Shown: positions 61,119 to 64,000 of the stretch, piece by piece
Position numbering within the stretch: position 1 is the stretch's first letter
Layout of the letters: each line of letters opens with the position of its first letter
NCBI RefSeq assembly: GCF_001005085.2
Contig: NZ_LBMU02000077.1
Span: 21,346 to 85,345 of the forward strand
Reading direction: 5' to 3'
DNA from: Streptomyces humi
GTDB lineage: Bacteria; Actinomycetota; Actinomycetes; Streptomycetales; Streptomycetaceae
Length of the DNA: 64,000 nt
Program-made: the position numbers and the translations under genes
Notes under the pieces: model-generated
What the model was told of the DNA's origin: nothing
The model's input: only the letters and a program-made list of their open reading frames with translations
Database searches by the model: none

Positions 61119-62141
61119 ATGGAACGCGCTCACGGAAGCACCCGGGAGGGCATGGAATGCGAGATCTACCAGACCCGGACGGGTGCGAGCGAACGGATCG
61201 GCCGCGGCCAGGAGGACGCGGGGTGCGGGGCGGCCCTGGACCGCCTGGCCGCCCTGGCGCCGGGCGAGTTCGCCTGGATCCGGGTGAGCGACCCCTCCCA
61301 GGAGGAACTCGAACGGCTGGGCAAACACCTCGACCTCCACCCCCTGGCCGTCGAGGACGCGGTCCAGGCGCACCAGCGGCCGAAGCAGGAGCGCTACGGG
61401 GAGGTGCTGGCGGTCGCCGTGAAGACGCTCTGGTTCGTCGAGCGGACCGCCGACGTGGAGACCGGCGAGGTCATGATCTTCCTCGGTCCGTCCTTCGCCC
61501 TGACCGTGCGGCACGGGGCGAGCGACCCCGCCGCGGAGGCGGCGCGCCGGCTCGCCGAGCAGCCGGCCATGGCGCGGCTCGGGCCCCCCGGGGTCCTGCA
61601 CGCGGTGACGGACGTCGTCGTCGACGCCTACGCCGAGGCGGCCGCCCAGGTGCGCACGGACCTCACCGAGCTGGAGCGGTGCGTGTTCTCACCGGTCCGC
61701 CAGGACCTGACCGAGCAGATCTACTCGCTCAAGCGTGAGGTGGTGGAGTTCCGCGACGCGGTGCAGCCCCTGGTCCCCGTGATGCGCTCGCTGACCGGGC
61801 CGGGGACCGACTGGCCGCGCGAACTCGTGCCGTACTTCCGTGACGTCGTCGACCACGTCACCCGTACCGGCACCGAGGTGGGCGCCCTGGACGACCTGCT
61901 GGGCTCCGTCCTCGACGCGCACCTCGCGATCGTGGGCACCTGGCAGAACGACGACATGCGCCGTATCAGCGCCTGGGCGGCCATCTTCGCCGTCCCCACC
62001 CTGGTCGCGGGCATCTACGGCATGAACTTCGCGCACATGCCCGAGCTGGACTGGCGCTACGGCTACCCGGGCGCGCTGGCCGTGATGGCCCTCGGCGCGG
62101 GCTGGCTGTACCGGTCCTTCCGCCGCAACGGCTGGCTGTGA
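61119..62141 (+). CDS. corA: CorA-family magnesium/cobalt channel
   Basis: A 340-residue protein. ATG 61119 is the first start; ATG 61152 (MECEIYQT) is possible but its GGAGGG is too close. A large soluble funnel domain (HLDLHPLAVEDAVQAHQRPK, FLGPSFALTVRHG) is followed by a long stalk helix and two TM helices at the C-terminus. The pore signature YGMNF lies between them, after IFAVPTLVAGI, and the usual MPEL loop is present as HMPELDW. It admits Mg2+ as a pentamer. Confidence 0.94.
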   Translation: MERAHGSTREGMECEIYQTRTGASERIGRGQEDAGCGAALDRLAALAPGEFAWIRVSDPSQEELERLGKHLDLHPLAVEDAVQAHQRPKQERYGEVLAVAVKTLWFVERTADVETGEVMIFLGPSFALTVRHGASDPAAEAARRLAEQPAMARLGPPGVLHAVTDVVVDAYAEAAAQVRTDLTELERCVFSPVRQDLTEQIYSLKREVVEFRDAVQPLVPVMRSLTGPGTDWPRELVPYFRDVVDHVTRTGTEVGALDDLLGSVLDAHLAIVGTWQNDDMRRISAWAAIFAVPTLVAGIYGMNFAHMPELDWRYGYPGALAVMALGAGWLYRSFRRNGWL

Positions 62142-62581
62142 GACGGGGTGTCGACCGCGCGCACGGCGGAACCCGGGCGTCCGAGGACGCCGGGCCGGGG
62201 AACTGCCGGCCGGGCGGCCGGCCGGCTGCGCCGACGGCGTGGCCCGGACCACCGGTACCACCGTCACCGTCGAAGGGGCCACGGTCCGTCGCGAGCACAT
62301 CCGCGGTCCGTTGCCGGCACTTCCGCGCAGTCGGCCGATCTCCGGCCGCTTCGCGGCGCACCTGGCACGGACCGGCTTCGCTGATCATCGATGCACGGAC
62401 CCGCTTCGCTGATCATCGATGAGGCGGGAGGCGCCCATCCCGCAGTACGACCGGGTTGCGCCGAAGGCCCTGGAACAACGCGAGGACCTGCTCGGCACCA
62501 CCAGGGCCTCCTCGCCGGTGTACGCCTCCCTGGACGGCCGGCGCCGACAGACGGCCGGACAGGGGCGCGCCGCGGGACCGG
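62142..62581. other. Gene-free stretch with tandem duplication
   Basis: 440 bp between corA and the DUF5709 gene, convergent. It holds GC-rich imperfect hairpins near 62170-62225 (GGGCGTCC-GA-GGACGCC and GGCCGGGCGGCCGGCC) that may end corA transcription, and the 28-bp duplication below. Open frames here have no convincing codon bias. Confidence 0.6.
62366..62421. repeat. Tandem 28-bp duplication
   Basis: CACGGACCGGCTTCGCTGAT then CATCGATG (62366-62393) is repeated with one change at 62394-62421. Each unit contains TGATCATCGATG, a self-complementary-rich stretch. Confidence 0.92.
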
Positions 62582-63079
62582 TCACCCGGGCCCGCGCTCT
62601 CCGGGGCCGGCGGGCGGCAGCGCCTCGCCCGGTACGACGTGCACCGCGGCCTCCTCCGCGCCCGCGGCCCCGCCGTCCACGCCCTTGTCCTCGGCGACCG
62701 CCTCCCCGGTCGTGTCCGGGTGCGCTCCCTCGTCCGGTGACACCAGCCGTCCGGCGCGGCGGTCCCCGGCCTCGGGGTCGCGCGGCTCGCCGTCGCCCCC
62801 GGGCAGATCCCCGATGCCGTCGCCCTCGGGCGGCGCCACGTCGGGGACCTCCTGGCGCAGCCGCTCGTCGAGGGATTCCCCCGCGCGCTGCTCCGCCGCC
62901 GTCGTCCCCTTCCGGGTCACGCCCAGGGGCTTCTCGGGCGGTGACCAGCCCTCGTCGAGGATGTCGTCGTAGGTGCGCTCGTCGACCGCGTCCTGGAGAT
63001 CCAGCGGAGCCGCGTCCTCCTGCTCCTCGTTGCCGCCGACGGGCTGGTAGGCGTCGTCCGCCATGTTCTCTTCACTCAT
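62582..63079 (-). CDS. DUF5709 domain protein
   Basis: A 165-residue highly acidic protein from ATG 63079 with GGAGGA upstream. The DUF5709 signature is visible: LDLQDAVDERTYDDILDEGW, SPPEKPLGVTRKGTTAAEQ, ESLDERLRQEVPDVAP. The C-terminal half is low-complexity, rich in Gly, Glu, Asp and Ala, and probably disordered. The function is unknown; the family is found in actinobacteria. It is a single gene. Confidence 0.88.
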   Translation of the reverse strand: MSEENMADDAYQPVGGNEEQEDAAPLDLQDAVDERTYDDILDEGWSPPEKPLGVTRKGTTAAEQRAGESLDERLRQEVPDVAPPEGDGIGDLPGGDGEPRDPEAGDRRAGRLVSPDEGAHPDTTGEAVAEDKGVDGGAAGAEEAAVHVVPGEALPPAGPGERGPG

Positions 63080-63171
63080 TTCCGAACCTCCTCCGGTCGC
63101 CGGTGGATCCTCTCTGCGAAGTACCGAGGACAGCCCGGACCATGCCTTGCGCGGCCTGAGAGGATCGGTGG

Positions 63172-63561
63172 ATGGTGCACTCCTCTCTGCGGATCAACGC
63201 CCTGATCGTCGACGCCGAGGACCCGGAGCGGCTTGCCGCGTTCTGGTCCGGACTGCTCGGCAGGCCGATCGTGGGCCGAACCGGCCCGTACGTGTGGCTG
63301 CGGCGGGAGAACGACCTGGGGATGGGTTTCCAGCGGTCCGCGCGGCCCAGGGCGGGCAAGAACCGGATGCACGTCGACGTCAGCACGCCCGATCCCGCCG
63401 CCGAGCAGCGGCGGGTCGAGGCGCTGGGCGGCCGGCGGCTGGAGCAGTACGCCGACGGCGGGTTCCTGGTGATGGCCGACCCCGAAGGCAACGAGTTCTG
63501 TGTCATCCCGGAGGGCCCCTTCGAACTCGACGACGAGGGCCGCGCGGACTATCTCGGCTGA
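63172..63561 (+). CDS. VOC-family (glyoxalase-like) protein
   Basis: A 129-residue single-domain protein. It shows LRINALIVDAEDPERLAAFW, LLGRPIVGRTGPYVWLRREN, RMHVDVSTPDPAAEQRRVEA and ADPEGNEFCVIPEG, the usual beta-alpha-beta-beta-beta repeats. The candidate metal residues are His in MHVDV and Glu in GNEFCV; the first His is replaced (NALIVD). It may be a metal-dependent enzyme or a small-molecule binder. It is divergent from the DUF5709 gene. Confidence 0.88.
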   Translation: MVHSSLRINALIVDAEDPERLAAFWSGLLGRPIVGRTGPYVWLRRENDLGMGFQRSARPRAGKNRMHVDVSTPDPAAEQRRVEALGGRRLEQYADGGFLVMADPEGNEFCVIPEGPFELDDEGRADYLG

Positions 63562-63579
63562 CCTGCCGGGTGTCGCGCG

Positions 63580-63900
63580 TCAGCCGCCCTGCGGCATCGC
63601 CGCGCGGTTCGCCGGACGGGCGACCTGACCCGGGCTGAGGATGGTCCGCCGGCCCGTACCGGGCGCGGCAGCCGTGCCGGCCACGCTGTCGACGGCGCTG
63701 TCGACGGCGCGGTCGAGGTAGTCGTGTGCCACCCGCAGCGCGTGCGAGACCTCCCGGGTCCCGGTGGACACACAGAGGGTGTAGGTCAGATCCTGTAGCC
63801 GGGTGTCGACGGACACGTCGTCGGCGAGCGACTCGGTCGCGAGGAGTGTCTCGTACTCCTTGACGAGTCTGCGCAGGGTCGCGGGGTGGGGCATCAGCAT
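63580..63900 (-). CDS. DUF5133 domain protein
   Basis: A 106-residue protein starting at ATG 63900, with GAGGAG nine bases upstream; the start 23 codons earlier lacks a good site. It has the family start LMPHPATLRRLVKEYETLLA and LTYTLCVSTGTREVSHAL. The last ~35 residues (TAAAPGTGRRTILSPGQVAR) are low complexity. Such proteins are small Streptomyces-specific factors of unknown role, sometimes beside ANTAR regulators. It is convergent with the VOC gene. Confidence 0.84.
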   Translation of the reverse strand: MLMPHPATLRRLVKEYETLLATESLADDVSVDTRLQDLTYTLCVSTGTREVSHALRVAHDYLDRAVDSAVDSVAGTAAAPGTGRRTILSPGQVARPANRAAMPQGG

Positions 63901-64000
63901 GGGACGGGCTCCTCGGATCCGGTGGGCGGGAACGGCTGTGCCGCGGGTGGAGTACGGGGGACGGGTCATCGGCCGAGTGCTTCGGCGCGGACGCGGGCGC

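Overview
The window is very GC-rich chromosomal DNA from a Streptomyces or close relative. Evidence includes third-position GC bias, many GTG starts, GTGA/ATGA start-stop overlaps, RICIN-type secreted hydrolases, DUF5709 and DUF5133 proteins, and the short leader peptides and SAM-IV riboswitch typical of actinomycete sulfur genes. No intact rRNA or tRNA gene and no CRISPR array is visible.

Layout. 1-5870 is an accessory island: the 3' part of an RHS polymorphic toxin with a Hint domain and C-terminal toxin, a likely immunity gene, a strong bidirectional hairpin, a frameshifted tyrosine integrase, an IS110-type transposase remnant, and a decayed tRNA-Pro 3' end that looks like an old attachment site. 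5933-8740 holds a Rid-family gene, an HxlR regulator, a meta-cleavage hydrolase and an extradiol dioxygenase (frameshifted), with a palindromic operator upstream. 9053-10401 encodes a secreted bulb-type lectin and a lipoprotein.

10676-27032 is a large organosulfur region. It has a GST of the glutathionyl-hydroquinone reductase type, a cystine/amino-acid-type ABC importer behind a SAM-IV riboswitch, a GNAT protein, four flavin-dependent (LLM) monooxygenases, a second ABC importer with two NMT1/THI5-like binding proteins and a kinase-like protein, and a 3-mercaptopyruvate sulfurtransferase. Four short leader ORFs lie in front of these units and a fifth lies in front of metY-metX at 38-40 kb. 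Three of them carry the HIDLLRV-type motif followed by Cys codons, one has the variant VDFKRV, and one ends in three Cys codons. Together they suggest that sulfur supply is sensed by ribosome-mediated attenuation at unit after unit.

27301-35873 carries an M12-like protein lacking the catalytic Glu, a LuxR/AAA regulator, a 9-bp tandem repeat array, and a compact module of a TPR-CHAT (caspase-like) protease, a divergent cytoplasmic subtilisin, a sigma factor and a small beta-rich partner. This module is my best candidate for an undescribed protease-cascade or conflict system. 35931-50048 is more ordinary: P450, N-formylglutamate amidohydrolase, metX/metY, monomeric isocitrate dehydrogenase, secreted M1 peptidase, MscS channel, enoyl-CoA hydratase, a flippase-like protein, and an ABC exporter with a SoxR-type promoter that appears to give a leaderless mRNA.

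50279-53875 encodes two secreted RICIN proteins (a GH18 hydrolase and a beta-helix protein). 54008-57630 is a three-subunit molybdenum hydroxylase of the PaoABC type. 57608-59868 is a MarR-MFS exporter pair. 59967-63900 carries a BrkB/YihY membrane protein, CorA, DUF5709, VOC and DUF5133 proteins. Single-base losses in C runs (dioxygenase) and multiple frameshifts (integrase) were judged from the sequence alone and could include assembly errors.
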